From a virus, in the IMG/VR virus record IMGVR_UViG_3300046321_000098, positions 18,012 through 82,011 of that record: 64,000 nucleotides of DNA; one strand, given 5' to 3'. Both the position numbers and the translations under genes were made by a program. Below, in pieces: positions 42,802-50,045 of the stretch (within the stretch, counting starts at the first letter, position 1; every line of letters begins with the position of its first letter). The notes beneath the pieces were generated by a model. It was given only the letters and a program-made list of their open reading frames with translations. It was not told the origin of the DNA and searched no databases.

Positions 42802-42944
42802 ACACAATTGGATTATTTGCTGGACGTGGTGATGTCATCCTTTCAATGATGATTGCATTTTCAGGTGGAGCATGGGTTGGCTACAAGTTGAATGATTTTG
42901 TAGCTTGGGTGAAGTTTAAATGCAACAAAAAGGAGAAAGTATGA
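42798..42944 (+). CDS. Small membrane protein, 48 aa
   Basis: TTG start with RBS aggagctaag, overlapping the lipoprotein stop. One membrane span (DVILSMMIAFSGGAWVGY) and a basic tail. Stop overlaps the next start. Confidence 0.5.
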   Translation: MNTIGLFAGRGDVILSMMIAFSGGAWVGYKLNDFVAWVKFKCNKKEKV

Positions 42945-43150
42945 TTTTGAATAATTCAGGCGTAAGCCAATTGGTACTAGGGCTAATGGCTAAGGTGATT
43001 TCACCTTTTGCAAGTAAAGAACCAAAGACGTATAACAACCGTAATATGTTAACTAGCTCAGATGAAGTGATTACAGCGCATAATAGCTCTGTTGAGACTC
43101 GTCAAGTAAAGCGAAGTACAGAACGCTTAAACAAGAAATTGGGTAAGTAA
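42941..43150 (+). CDS. Hypothetical protein, 69 aa
   Basis: ATG 42941 with RBS aaaaaggagaaag (an upstream ATG at 42920 lacks one). Polar, with SVETRQVKRSTERLNKKL. Unrecognised. Confidence 0.55.
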   Translation: MILNNSGVSQLVLGLMAKVISPFASKEPKTYNNRNMLTSSDEVITAHNSSVETRQVKRSTERLNKKLGK

Positions 43151-43308
43151 TCTTTCTGAGGTGTTTTCGTAAGAGGGCATCTTGGAAAGAAAATTTGAAA
43201 ATCTTGTAGCTATTTTGTAAAGATTTCAGAAATTTTACAGGATTTTTGGTGACATTCTGAAAATTATGTGGATAATTTATAGGTATTTTGAATAATTTAG
43301 GAGATTTT
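43151..43308 (+). other. AT-rich intergenic region with a perfect DnaA box
   Basis: TGTGGATAA at 43267-43275 is the exact complement of the E. coli consensus TTATCCACA, in a very AT-rich 158-bp gap. No clear promoter hexamers. May be a DnaA-binding or replication element. Confidence 0.4.
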
Positions 43309-43515
43309 ATGGAAAACACTGGAGACTTAGTTTATCGCCTAAGAGAACGTGCTAGAATACGTAGGCAGATACCGACAAAGAGGAGTGTATTACTTGGTGA
43401 AACTGATAGACTTGCTGACCTACTTGAAGAAGCTGCTTATGAGATCGAGAGAATACGTTTCATTGAGAAACAGGTAACTCTTATGGAACATTTAGAATTT
43501 GAAAGGAGTAATTAA
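43309..43515 (+). CDS. Hypothetical protein, 68 aa
   Basis: ATG 43309, RBS aggagatttt. YRLRERARIRRQIPTKRSVL then ETDRLADLLEEAAYEIERI, a phage pattern seen in many small accessory genes. Function unknown. Confidence 0.6.
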   Translation: MENTGDLVYRLRERARIRRQIPTKRSVLLGETDRLADLLEEAAYEIERIRFIEKQVTLMEHLEFERSN

Positions 43516-43832
43516 TGGATATCTATAGTATTGGTGAAGAGAAATGCATTGACGGCGTTTGGGGGCGTGAAGTGAATGGGAGGTTTTACGATTGGGTATC
43601 TCAAAATGACGGAGAGGGTTTATACCGTAAATTAGATATTGATAGTTTGTTTTATCAGCCCTATGCTGCTTATGATGCTAAGGTTAGCCTTAACGGAGAG
43701 ACTGTGTACGTGCAAAGTAAAGAGTATTTAAAAGCATACACACCTAAACATATCAAAGACCTTGAGAACCTAAAGCGTGGCGATATTGTTTGGGTTATAA
43801 CCGGTGGTGCTTGGTCAGTAATGACATTCTGA
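43515..43832 (+). CDS. Hypothetical protein, 105 aa
   Basis: RBS gaaaggagt, overlap with the previous stop. Contains VWGREVNGRFYDWVSQNDGE and LKRGDIVWVITGGAW. Unrecognised. Confidence 0.6.
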   Translation: MDIYSIGEEKCIDGVWGREVNGRFYDWVSQNDGEGLYRKLDIDSLFYQPYAAYDAKVSLNGETVYVQSKEYLKAYTPKHIKDLENLKRGDIVWVITGGAWSVMTF

Positions 43833-43962
43833 GGATACGGATATAGTAAAGGTACTTTCTAATGCGTAGATAAGTTCAGTTTTTCAGGTCTTGTTCACCT
43901 AAATAATGTATTGGAAGTGAAGGAAGTGCATATTAAACGTCCCTTTAACATCTAACCTCTAA

Positions 43963-44037
43963 ACGCCTATAGCTCAATGGACAGAGCCTCAACCTTCTAA
44001 GTTGATTATCCAAGTTCGATTCTTGGTAGGTGTACCA
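43963..44037 (+). tRNA. tRNA-Arg(UCU)
   Basis: Acceptor ACGCCTA/TAGGTGT, D-stem GCTC/GAGC, anticodon stem TCAAC/GTTGA with loop CTTCTAA (anticodon TCT), T-arm CCAAG-TTCGATT-CTTGG, ACCA encoded. Reads AGA, a frequent codon in this AT-rich genome. Confidence 0.93.
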
Positions 44038-44102
44038 GAATTAATAACCCAAGGAATGCTTACAAAGCTCTCCAAGAGATTTTATAAACCCCCAGTAAGG
44101 CT

Positions 44103-44124
44103 AACCCCTTCTGGGGTTAATTTT
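44103..44124 (+). terminator. Terminator after tRNA-Arg
   Basis: AACCCC-TTCT-GGGGTT, a perfect 6-bp stem with tetraloop, followed by AATTTT. Confidence 0.8.
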
Positions 44125-44170
44125 CGTCTGTAAGCCTTAGCTACGCAGTAGTGGGTGTTAAGTAGGATTC

Positions 44171-44315
44171 GATTTAAAAAGTCGTATCGGAGTAAATGGT
44201 TTTGATTTGAAAAGCCGTGGGTGGTGCAATGGTTCAAAGCGAAAAAGCCGCTACGGGTCTTATGGATAGAGTTTGTTTTCTTTCAAAGATATTCAATTTG
44301 GAAAGCCGTGGAGGG
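44171..44315 (+). repeat. Four degenerate direct repeats in a gene-poor stretch
   Basis: Units related to GATTTGAAAAGCCGTGG occur at about 44171, 44204, 44236 and 44293 (variants: GATTTAAAAAGTCGTATCGG, CAAAGCGAAAAAGCCGCTACGG, CAATTTGGAAAGCCGTGG). No convincing gene lies from 44125 to 44450. Function unknown; may be a protein-binding array or a small RNA. Confidence 0.45.
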
Positions 44316-44451
44316 GTTTAAGGCTACAGCAGTGGGTACTGCAGCAAAGGTTACAATTTGTAGCAGTTGTAAGGTTTGTAACAAATTGTTTCAAAGTGTA
44401 AGTAAGGTTACTTTAAGGCTATGTTGTGACTGGTTAGTAAGTTATAGGTGT

Positions 44452-44473
44452 AAAAAAGCCCGCTAATGCGGGC
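44452..44473 (-). terminator. Terminator of the small reverse operon
   Basis: GCCCGC-TAAT-GCGGGC. Read in reverse it is followed by TTTTTT, an excellent terminator for the genes at 44528-44835. Confidence 0.85.
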
Positions 44474-44527
44474 TAATTAGGCAGCTTAAAAACTCTAAGG
44501 TTTAACTAATTAAATACATTTTAAGCC

Positions 44528-44683
44528 TTAATTAATCAAAGTAGCTGAAATCGAGTGTATCCATTTGTTACCCTCTAAGAATAAAAGAGAACCGTTGGAA
44601 CTGACACGGAGGATTTTACCCGTTTTTAATTCGCCATATGAAATATATTGCACAGTATCCCCTATTTGAAATAATGCCCTCAT
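44528..44683 (-). CDS. Hypothetical KOW-like small protein, 51 aa
   Basis: MRALFQIGDTVQYISYGELK then TGKILRVSSNGSLLFLEGNK: a beta-rich protein of KOW/SH3-like character. Its ATG overlaps the stop of the upstream gene (ATGA). Lies between forward units, with its own promoter and terminator. Function unknown. Confidence 0.65.
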   Translation of the reverse strand: MRALFQIGDTVQYISYGELKTGKILRVSSNGSLLFLEGNKWIHSISATLIN

Positions 44684-44835
44684 TTTTCAGTTAATCCTAG
44701 ACATCTGGCTAATTGGGTTAATGTAGTATTAATCGTTTCACAATTTTTGAACTGTATTTGTACACTATCAGAGTGGACATTTGTTGTATTGACTGTTTCA
44801 GCATCTGCAAAATATTGAGTATTAGTTTGCCCCAT
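44680..44835 (-). CDS. Hypothetical protein, 51 aa
   Basis: MGQTNTQYFADAETVNTTNV then FKNCETINTTLTQLARCLGL. Strong RBS aggggggatc. First gene of a two-gene reverse operon whose promoter lies beside the operator array. Could be regulatory given its place; no HTH is visible. Confidence 0.6.
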   Translation of the reverse strand: MGQTNTQYFADAETVNTTNVHSDSVQIQFKNCETINTTLTQLARCLGLTEK

Positions 44836-44903
44836 AATGATCCCCCCTATGCCTGTAATGTGCTAATCAACTACTGACTAGCTTTCAATATTACATAAGT
44901 AAG

Positions 44904-44932
44904 ATTATACACATAAAGCAAGTAATGCAATA
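44904..44932 (-). promoter_or_regulatory. Reverse promoter for the 44.5-44.8 kb operon
   Basis: On the reverse strand TATAAT (44909-44904) follows TATTGC at 17 bp. A phased pair GTAAC (44950) / GTAAT (44960), forward-strand reading, lies just upstream. Confidence 0.55.
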
Positions 44933-44939
44933 AAATAAT

Positions 44940-45560
44940 TATTTGAATTGTAACAATCTGTAATGATTGTAGCATAAAACCAACACGTCAAAACGGCTTA
45001 CAATGTGTTATTTTAGAGATTTAATACTAGGGTAGCCAAACTTAGAATAATCGCTCTAAGGACTTATAAATTGAATAGCTGTAACAAAGTACTTTAATTT
45101 GTAACTATTTGTAATATTACTTGACACCTTAGAATTTATGTGCTAGTCGGTTACTTATTGTTACAACTTATTTATTGACAAACTGCAGATAATGTACTAA
45201 TAAAATATATTACAAACAGTTACACCTGAAACCATTGACAACCCTTTGATTTTATGCTAGCAAGTCTATTACATTTAGTAACAATATTAATTTGACAGTA
45301 TTAAAATTTTGTGCTGCAGCTCTGATATATGTTCTAATTGCCTAGCATAAAATACAATTTTAGGTGTAACAAGGTGTAATAATTCGTTGTTTATTAGAGA
45401 CAAAACGCACAGAATCGCTCAGATAAATTTTTTGATACTAGGACAGCTTGAACGTCAAATAATCTGTTTAAATCGCCCTATTCCATAATCTGTAACATTA
45501 GACAGCTAATTTGTAACAATTCAATGTATTACCTTGATTAATGAAATATTAACGTATTTA
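44940..45560. promoter_or_regulatory. Operator-promoter array in the 0.78-kb divergent control region
   Basis: No gene is visible between 44836 and 45614. Pentamers GTAAC/GTTAC or one-base variants occur at 44950/44960, 45081, 45101/45111, 45150/45160, 45209/45219, 45268/45278, 45366/45376, 45492 and 45513. All slashed pairs are 10 bp apart. Four are followed by TTGACA at 45121, 45175, 45235 and 45292, then TGTGCTAG-like -10 regions (best -10: TAATAA at 45198). The unit recurs every 54-60 bp. Interpreted as a tandem promoter/operator bank controlled by one regulator; an iteron-like origin is the alternative. Confidence 0.8.
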
Positions 45561-45614
45561 AGAACATAATTTGGTTGTGCCTGATTTTAAGCACTAACTT
45601 ATAAAGGTTTAAAA

Positions 45615-45791
45615 ATGTTTACTTATATTGCATTGTATCGTGGCAAACAAATTGAGCACACGGCAGCAACGTCTTACGCTGCACAATTAGTCGCGGTTAA
45701 ACAATTTAAAGCGAAAAAATCTTATGAAGTAGATGTTTATTTAGTAGCAAAGCCAAACAGTGAAACTGTAACGCAAGTTATTACTAATTAA
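45615..45791 (+). CDS. Small conserved phage protein, 58 aa
   Basis: MFTYIALYRGKQIEHTAATS then YAAQLVAVKQFKAKKSYEVD. First forward gene after the operator array, RBS taaaggttt. Resembles short phage proteins of unknown function that begin TYIALYKGKKIEV. Ends at 45791. Confidence 0.65.
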   Translation: MFTYIALYRGKQIEHTAATSYAAQLVAVKQFKAKKSYEVDVYLVAKPNSETVTQVITN

Positions 45792-45793
45792 TT

Positions 45794-45841
45794 GTAAAAC
45801 ATTGTAACGGTCAACAAAAATAGCCAATTTACAGATACAAT
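45794..45841 (+). promoter_or_regulatory. Phased GTAAA/GTAAC pair with -10
   Basis: GTAAA (45794) and GTAAC (45804) 10 bp apart, TACAAT at 45836. The -35 position (45813) is non-consensus. Leader ctaaacatcaacaaaacggg. Confidence 0.6.
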
Positions 45842-45869
45842 CTAAACATCAACAAAACGGGAAACTAAT

Positions 45870-46037
45870 ATGCACAATCGTTCAGAGTTTACAGCAAGTC
45901 AACAATTGCAAGCTACAATCAAGCATCATAATTTCAAGGTGTCAAAAAATGAAACTAAGCCGTCAATTGTAGCATGGTTCATTTTGATTTTTGGCGCGGT
46001 TGGGTATTTATTGTCACTTGCTTATTTTGCTAACTAA
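45870..46037 (+). CDS. Small membrane protein, 55 aa
   Basis: MHNRSEFTASQQLQATIKHH then a membrane span (IVAWFILIFGAVGYLLSLAY). RBS cgggaaac. Stop overlaps the next ATG. Confidence 0.6.
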   Translation: MHNRSEFTASQQLQATIKHHNFKVSKNETKPSIVAWFILIFGAVGYLLSLAYFAN

Positions 46038-46261
46038 TGCTTGAATTTATGCTCTATTACATAATCTTTAAAGACCAATTAAACAATATACGCTATATGA
46101 CATCGTCTAATACACACACGGATTTCAACGGAATACAGTACAGAGCTATTGAATTAACAGAGGCAAAAGCTCTAAATTTTATTAAACATAAAAAGAAACT
46201 AGGTTATAAGCAAAAATTTGAGATGTTAGAGGTTAAAAATTTACAAACTATTACAGCTTAA
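46037..46261 (+). CDS. Hypothetical protein, 74 aa
   Basis: Starts on the preceding stop (TAATG). MLYYIIFKDQLNNIRYMTSS and AKALNFIKHKKKLGYKQKF. Unrecognised. Confidence 0.55.
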   Translation: MLEFMLYYIIFKDQLNNIRYMTSSNTHTDFNGIQYRAIELTEAKALNFIKHKKKLGYKQKFEMLEVKNLQTITA

Positions 46262-46309
46262 ACTGTAAAATTCAAGTTATAATTAAAGTTCACTAACTAA
46301 AGGTTTACC

Positions 46310-46603
46310 GTGAAAAATACGATAATGGTAGAGGGTAGAGGGCGTTTAGTCTGTAGAATTTATGATATAGGTGATACTGCAGTTGATAGGTATACAATAG
46401 CATTTAAGGGTTATCGTTCAAATGATGGGCGCAGTATGATTTACCCTTATTTAGCCTCTAGTGAGTACCCTTTTCACCCTCAAGGATTCGGGCAACACGG
46501 TGAGTTGGTTAATATAGAGTGCAAAGGTAAACACTTAGGAAAGCGTATAGAATTTGAGGCATTACCTGATGCTGTGAAAAAGTTTATTTTGCAAAGTATT
46601 TAA
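46310..46603 (+). CDS. Conserved phage protein, 97 aa
   Basis: GTG start. DRYTIAFKGYRSNDGRSMIY, YPFHPQGFGQHG and HLGKRIEFEALPDAVKKFI are a recurrent phage family of unknown function. A small -10-like TATAAT lies at 46277. Confidence 0.65.
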   Translation: MKNTIMVEGRGRLVCRIYDIGDTAVDRYTIAFKGYRSNDGRSMIYPYLASSEYPFHPQGFGQHGELVNIECKGKHLGKRIEFEALPDAVKKFILQSI

Positions 46604-46612
46604 AGGTATACA

Positions 46613-46828
46613 ATGGAAACAATAGCGCTATCAGTTTATCAGTCTACAATCGCACCTGCTCCAAAATGGGAATATTACTCTACAGAGGAAATTAAACAAC
46701 ATAAAGAAAATGGATTTATATACGCAGTAATTGAAACGTCGTATGATCAATTTATGAAGGCGCATTGTGTAGTATTGGAAAAGTACAACGAAGCTATCGA
46801 CGAGCATTTGAGTGAAGATTCAATTTAA
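46613..46828 (+). CDS. Hypothetical protein, 71 aa
   Basis: RBS aaaggtat. Aromatic-rich start, acidic C-terminus. Unrecognised. Confidence 0.5.
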   Translation: METIALSVYQSTIAPAPKWEYYSTEEIKQHKENGFIYAVIETSYDQFMKAHCVVLEKYNEAIDEHLSEDSI

Positions 46829-46843
46829 CATTAGGGTGATACT

Positions 46844-47221
46844 ATGACTAAGAAAATAAAGTTTCCACGGTTTAACAGTTACGCATTAGAAGGTGACTCT
46901 ATAACATGGGAAAGCGAAGGTTTTACATTAACAGCAACGCTTAAATATGATGGCGATACAAAACCAACTGATTATGAATGCTATAGCCCTATAAAAATCA
47001 AACAATGGAAAAATGACGAATGGTTTTACGTGGGTGTGATTGTGTCAGTTAGTAAAAATGGGATAATACTAGATGACCATGCAGCTAGCCTATGGGGTGT
47101 TGATTGTAATTACAATAAAACATCTAATAAGTATTTGTCTACTGTAGCCAAAGACATGGAGCGCGAGGCTATAGAATGCGGTAAAATTGAATTAAAGCGA
47201 ATGATTGAGAAATTACAGTAA
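46844..47221 (+). CDS. Hypothetical protein, 125 aa
   Basis: FTLTATLKYDGDTKPTDYEC then SPIKIKQWKNDEWFYVGVIV and MEREAIECGKIELKRM. A phage family of unknown function by appearance. Confidence 0.55.
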   Translation: MTKKIKFPRFNSYALEGDSITWESEGFTLTATLKYDGDTKPTDYECYSPIKIKQWKNDEWFYVGVIVSVSKNGIILDDHAASLWGVDCNYNKTSNKYLSTVAKDMEREAIECGKIELKRMIEKLQ

Positions 47222-47240
47222 ACACAATAAAGGGTATATT

Positions 47241-47636
47241 ATGCGAATTATTGAAACTAAGGTTTATTTGTACAACGAGTTGTCAGACGCTGCAAAGCAA
47301 AAGGCGCGTGACTGGTACACAAACGGGCTTGAGTTTATACCGGATGGCGTGATTGGTGACGCAAAGCAAATGGCGGTTATTTTAGGCGTAACGGATTGTA
47401 AGGTATTCTATAGTGGTTTCTGGTCACAAGGTGATGGCGCTTGTATCAACGGTGACTACAGCTATAGTAGAGGCGCGTTAAAGCGTATCAAAGAGTATGC
47501 ACCACTTGATGCGGTATTGCATGGTGTAGCAAAGCGGTTGCAAGATGCACAGCGCAAAGCGTTCTATAAATTAGAGTGCAAAATTAAACACTCGGGCAAT
47601 GAATATGAATTTACAGAAGAGGGTAACCGCTTATGA
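47241..47636 (+). CDS. Conserved phage protein (YLYNELSDAAKQKARDWY family), 131 aa
   Basis: ATG 47241 (RBS aaagggta). VYLYNELSDAAKQKARDWY, then GFWSQGDGACINGDYSYSRG and an EYAPLDAVLHGVAKRL helix define a family common in phages. It is sometimes labelled antitoxin-like, without functional proof. Confidence 0.7.
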   Translation: MRIIETKVYLYNELSDAAKQKARDWYTNGLEFIPDGVIGDAKQMAVILGVTDCKVFYSGFWSQGDGACINGDYSYSRGALKRIKEYAPLDAVLHGVAKRLQDAQRKAFYKLECKIKHSGNEYEFTEEGNRL

Positions 47637-47749
47637 TTTTATTTCAGATAGCGGGGATTTGTGCCTTGATTGTCTACGGCTTATTTGTGCTTTTATTTGT
47701 GTTTGTTACGGGTTATTGGTTTGTTTGTTCTATTAATAAAAGGGGATAA
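47633..47749 (+). CDS. Tiny membrane protein, 38 aa
   Basis: ILFQIAGICALIVYGLFVLL then FVFVTGYWFVCSINKRG; almost entirely hydrophobic. ATGA overlap with the preceding gene. Confidence 0.5.
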   Translation: MILFQIAGICALIVYGLFVLLFVFVTGYWFVCSINKRG

Positions 47750-47750
47750 G

Positions 47751-48014
47751 ATGAGAGTCCTAGTAGATGATTTTTACAACAAAGTTGCAACTGAATTAAA
47801 ACGGGTTTACTTTCCAAGTGACTTACACGGAATAAATGCTAAATACTTGGGTATGCGGTACAGTGTAGAATTATTTTCCAATGGTTGCATTAAATACGAT
47901 GCTCTACTAAATAAACTATCTAAGCAATGCAATACAGATAAGACAACTATTCACGGTACAGTGTCAAAATATATCAACGCAGATTTTACCTTCACAATTA
48001 AAGGGACAAAATGA
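47751..48014 (+). CDS. Hypothetical protein, 87 aa
   Basis: ATG 47751, RBS aaagggga. Contains VLVDDFYNKVATELKRVYFP and CIKYDALLNKLSKQCN. Unrecognised. Confidence 0.55.
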   Translation: MRVLVDDFYNKVATELKRVYFPSDLHGINAKYLGMRYSVELFSNGCIKYDALLNKLSKQCNTDKTTIHGTVSKYINADFTFTIKGTK

Positions 48015-48172
48015 AAATCGAAACTACGGAATTTTACAAAATGGCACGGAATACAGCACCTAAGCGCGAGCATGTATCAAAGCGTCAAGCTTGGGAAAAT
48101 AAAGCGTATAGTGGTAAGGTTCAAAGGGATAAAGTGAAGGTTAGAGATACTTACAAACTGTTTCAATTGTGA
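48011..48172 (+). CDS. Hypothetical basic protein, 53 aa
   Basis: ATGA overlap. MKIETTEFYKMARNTAPKRE, Lys/Arg-rich throughout; may bind nucleic acid. Unrecognised. Confidence 0.5.
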   Translation: MKIETTEFYKMARNTAPKREHVSKRQAWENKAYSGKVQRDKVKVRDTYKLFQL

Positions 48173-48245
48173 TTGGTTTATTAATGAAAAGGGTTGTATA
48201 ATTCATTCAGGCATTAATTTTGATGCTGTAACTAGGAAAACAAAA

Positions 48246-48620
48246 ATGAAATATTTATTATTGACTTTAGTATGCACTTTAGCCCTTACAGCTTGCGGGG
48301 ATTGTGTGGATAATGCGCCTGAAGCCTTGACTCTCGAAGGGGTTACGCCCGTAGAATTACCCGTATTGTCACCCGTGCCGCCTACGGTAATAGGTTCTAC
48401 TGTAGTTCCCGCTACTGTAACTCCTGAACCTGAACCCGTTCAAGTGTGCCCAGAATCTAACACATGTTCACCAAGTCCAGCACCTCTACCACCTAATCGT
48501 GTCCCCTCTGTAGTCACCCCTAGCCCTGAACCCGTGTGCATTAGAGATAGTAGCCCTTTAGTTGATATGGGCAATTACTTAATTGACAATTGCGGCAATA
48601 AGTACGGAAAAACTAACTAG
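48246..48620 (+). CDS. Proline-rich lipoprotein, 124 aa
   Basis: Lipobox LVCTLALTACG. The mature protein is Pro/Val/Thr-rich (VELPVLSPVPPTVIGS, PEPEPVQVCPE) with six Cys, suggesting an extended periplasm-spanning segment. A possible second outer-membrane spanin partner, but it lies far from the lysis genes. A TATAAT lies at 48197. Confidence 0.6.
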   Translation: MKYLLLTLVCTLALTACGDCVDNAPEALTLEGVTPVELPVLSPVPPTVIGSTVVPATVTPEPEPVQVCPESNTCSPSPAPLPPNRVPSVVTPSPEPVCIRDSSPLVDMGNYLIDNCGNKYGKTN

Positions 48621-48691
48621 ATAGCTTTTATAGCGTTTTATTTGATAGAATGCTATAGAGGTTAATTTTGACCTATTAGGGACTATTTATT

Positions 48692-49060
48692 ATGGAATAC
48701 TTGAATCATTCGGACTATTTGAAGCTATCCAAGGCAAAGCAAAAAGAACATGATAGATTGTACTCTGAAGCATGTTTAAAGGATATTAAATCTGGCACTA
48801 CCATTTATACAATGGTTAAGCATGTTTCAAGCTCTGGAATGAGTCGAGACATTGCACTTTATTATGTCAGCGAGGAGCGTATTTGTGATATTAGTTATCA
48901 TGTGGCACATGTGTTAGGTAATCAAAGGGCTAAAAACGGCGGGGTGAAGATTTCAGGTTGCGGAATGGATATGGGTTTTTCATTGGTGTATGATTTAAGC
49001 TGTACTCTGTTTCAAGGACAGGATAGAGCGGGTTATATTCTCAAGCACGAATGGTTATAA
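48692..49060 (+). CDS. Conserved phage protein, 122 aa
   Basis: VSSSGMSRDIALYYVSEE and GCGMDMGFSLVYDLS are the hallmark of a family found in many phages. Function unknown. Confidence 0.7.
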   Translation: MEYLNHSDYLKLSKAKQKEHDRLYSEACLKDIKSGTTIYTMVKHVSSSGMSRDIALYYVSEERICDISYHVAHVLGNQRAKNGGVKISGCGMDMGFSLVYDLSCTLFQGQDRAGYILKHEWL

Positions 49061-49067
49061 TTAACTA

Positions 49068-49096
49068 TTGCAATTTGTTGCAAGTAGGGGTATAAT
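49068..49096 (+). promoter_or_regulatory. TTGC-N6-TTGC repeat before a -10
   Basis: TTGCAATTTGTTGC is a direct repeat of TTGC with 10-bp period, the geometry of lambda CII sites. TATAAT is at 49091, essentially at the gene start (49097), so any transcript would be almost leaderless. May be a divergent member of the GTAAC series. Confidence 0.4.
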
Positions 49097-49465
49097 ATGA
49101 TTAAAGAAAATATTGAAATAGATTGGCTGGATAAAATCAATGGGTTAACTGTAGCTAATGCAATTGATTACCTGAGAACATTGAATCAGTCTCATAGCTT
49201 AACAGCTTACCCAGATGGCGATGACTTACACGGTGTTGATCAATACAGTGGTTTGTACTACGAACGTGAAGAGACAGACGAAGAACTTAAAGCGGGCAGA
49301 ATACAAAAGATTGAGGCTAAAATAAGGGATTGTGAGTATAATATTAGATACAGGCAAAAAGAAATTGCTGCGGGGTATAATATCGCACATCATACAATAA
49401 GCCTTGACAAGTCTATCAGTAACCTTGAAACCTTAAAAGGTGAATTACTGAAATTAGGTGTATAA
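49097..49465 (+). CDS. Hypothetical protein, 122 aa
   Basis: WLDKINGLTVANAIDYLRTL, YPDGDDLHGVDQYSGLYYER, then a charged coil (RIQKIEAKIRDCEYNIRY). Known as a phage hypothetical type; function unknown. Confidence 0.6.
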   Translation: MIKENIEIDWLDKINGLTVANAIDYLRTLNQSHSLTAYPDGDDLHGVDQYSGLYYEREETDEELKAGRIQKIEAKIRDCEYNIRYRQKEIAAGYNIAHHTISLDKSISNLETLKGELLKLGV

Positions 49466-49466
49466 T

Positions 49467-49681
49467 ATGAACATTAAAAAAATTGATTTACCAGCATATT
49501 GGGCTATCGCACTGGTTAACAACACTTCAAGCATTGTGGTGAACGTGAAGACTTAGAGGCGCGTGACTGGCTAGAAGCTAACCCTAATGCGGTTATGCAT
49601 TGTTGCAGTGATGAATCATATATAGGGCGTTATAATGGCGTTATGTGTGATATGCTAACCTATAGCTATACAGAGGGGTAA
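49467..49681 (+). pseudogene. Small phage protein gene, frameshifted
   Basis: Frame 1: MNIKKIDLPAYWAIALVNN, soon stopping at TAG. Another frame carries HCGEREDLEARDWLEANPN and SDESYIGRYNGVMCDMLTYS to TAA 49681. One missing base near 49522 (ACAAC-ACTTC; a G between would give NNDFKHCG) explains it; the span is 215 nt, one short of a multiple of three. Confidence 0.65.
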
Positions 49682-49685
49682 TGAT

Positions 49686-49899
49686 ATGACTAAGCTAGAA
49701 CGCTTGAATAAGGGAGTAAGTGCTGTATTCAAGCATGATAACGGATCAAGGTGTATTGTGCAACATATATATATATGGTACTGTATGCACTTACTCGGTG
49801 ACAATATATGCTAAGGGTAAGCGACTACCTTACTACGGTACACAAAGAAGCCATGCAAGTGATGCAATCAAGTATGTTAACGGGTTGGGGTTTGAGTGA
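49686..49899 (+). pseudogene. Small phage protein gene, shifted at an (AT)6 run
   Basis: MTKLERLNKGVSAVFKHDNG and RCIVQHIY lead into (AT)6 at 49765-49776. The rest of the family (SVTIYAKGKRLPYYGTQ, SHASDAIKYVNGLGFE) follows in another frame to TGA 49899. One extra AT unit would restore the frame. Decay, read error or repeat slippage. Confidence 0.6.
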
Positions 49900-50024
49900 T
49901 GTAATAAGGGGTGCAGTATAATGCATATAGTATGCTAGGTAGGTGCAGAATGCTACACATTAGAGCGACCTCTCTAATTACCCCTCTCAAAAACAAACTC
50001 CCTTATGCTATCATTATTAATAAC

Positions 50025-50045
50025 TTATCCACATAGTTATCCACA
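50025..50045 (+). promoter_or_regulatory. Two tandem perfect DnaA boxes
   Basis: TTATCCACA at 50025-50033 and again at 50037-50045, separated by TAG, next to an AT-rich stretch (TCATTATTAATAAC). Exact match to the E. coli R1/R4 consensus. Candidate phage replication origin using host DnaA. Confidence 0.65.

Noticed and set aside
44221-44466. 81-residue forward ORF
   Set aside because: No RBS, low-complexity Lys/Cys/Val composition, overlaps the degenerate repeats and a terminator hairpin.
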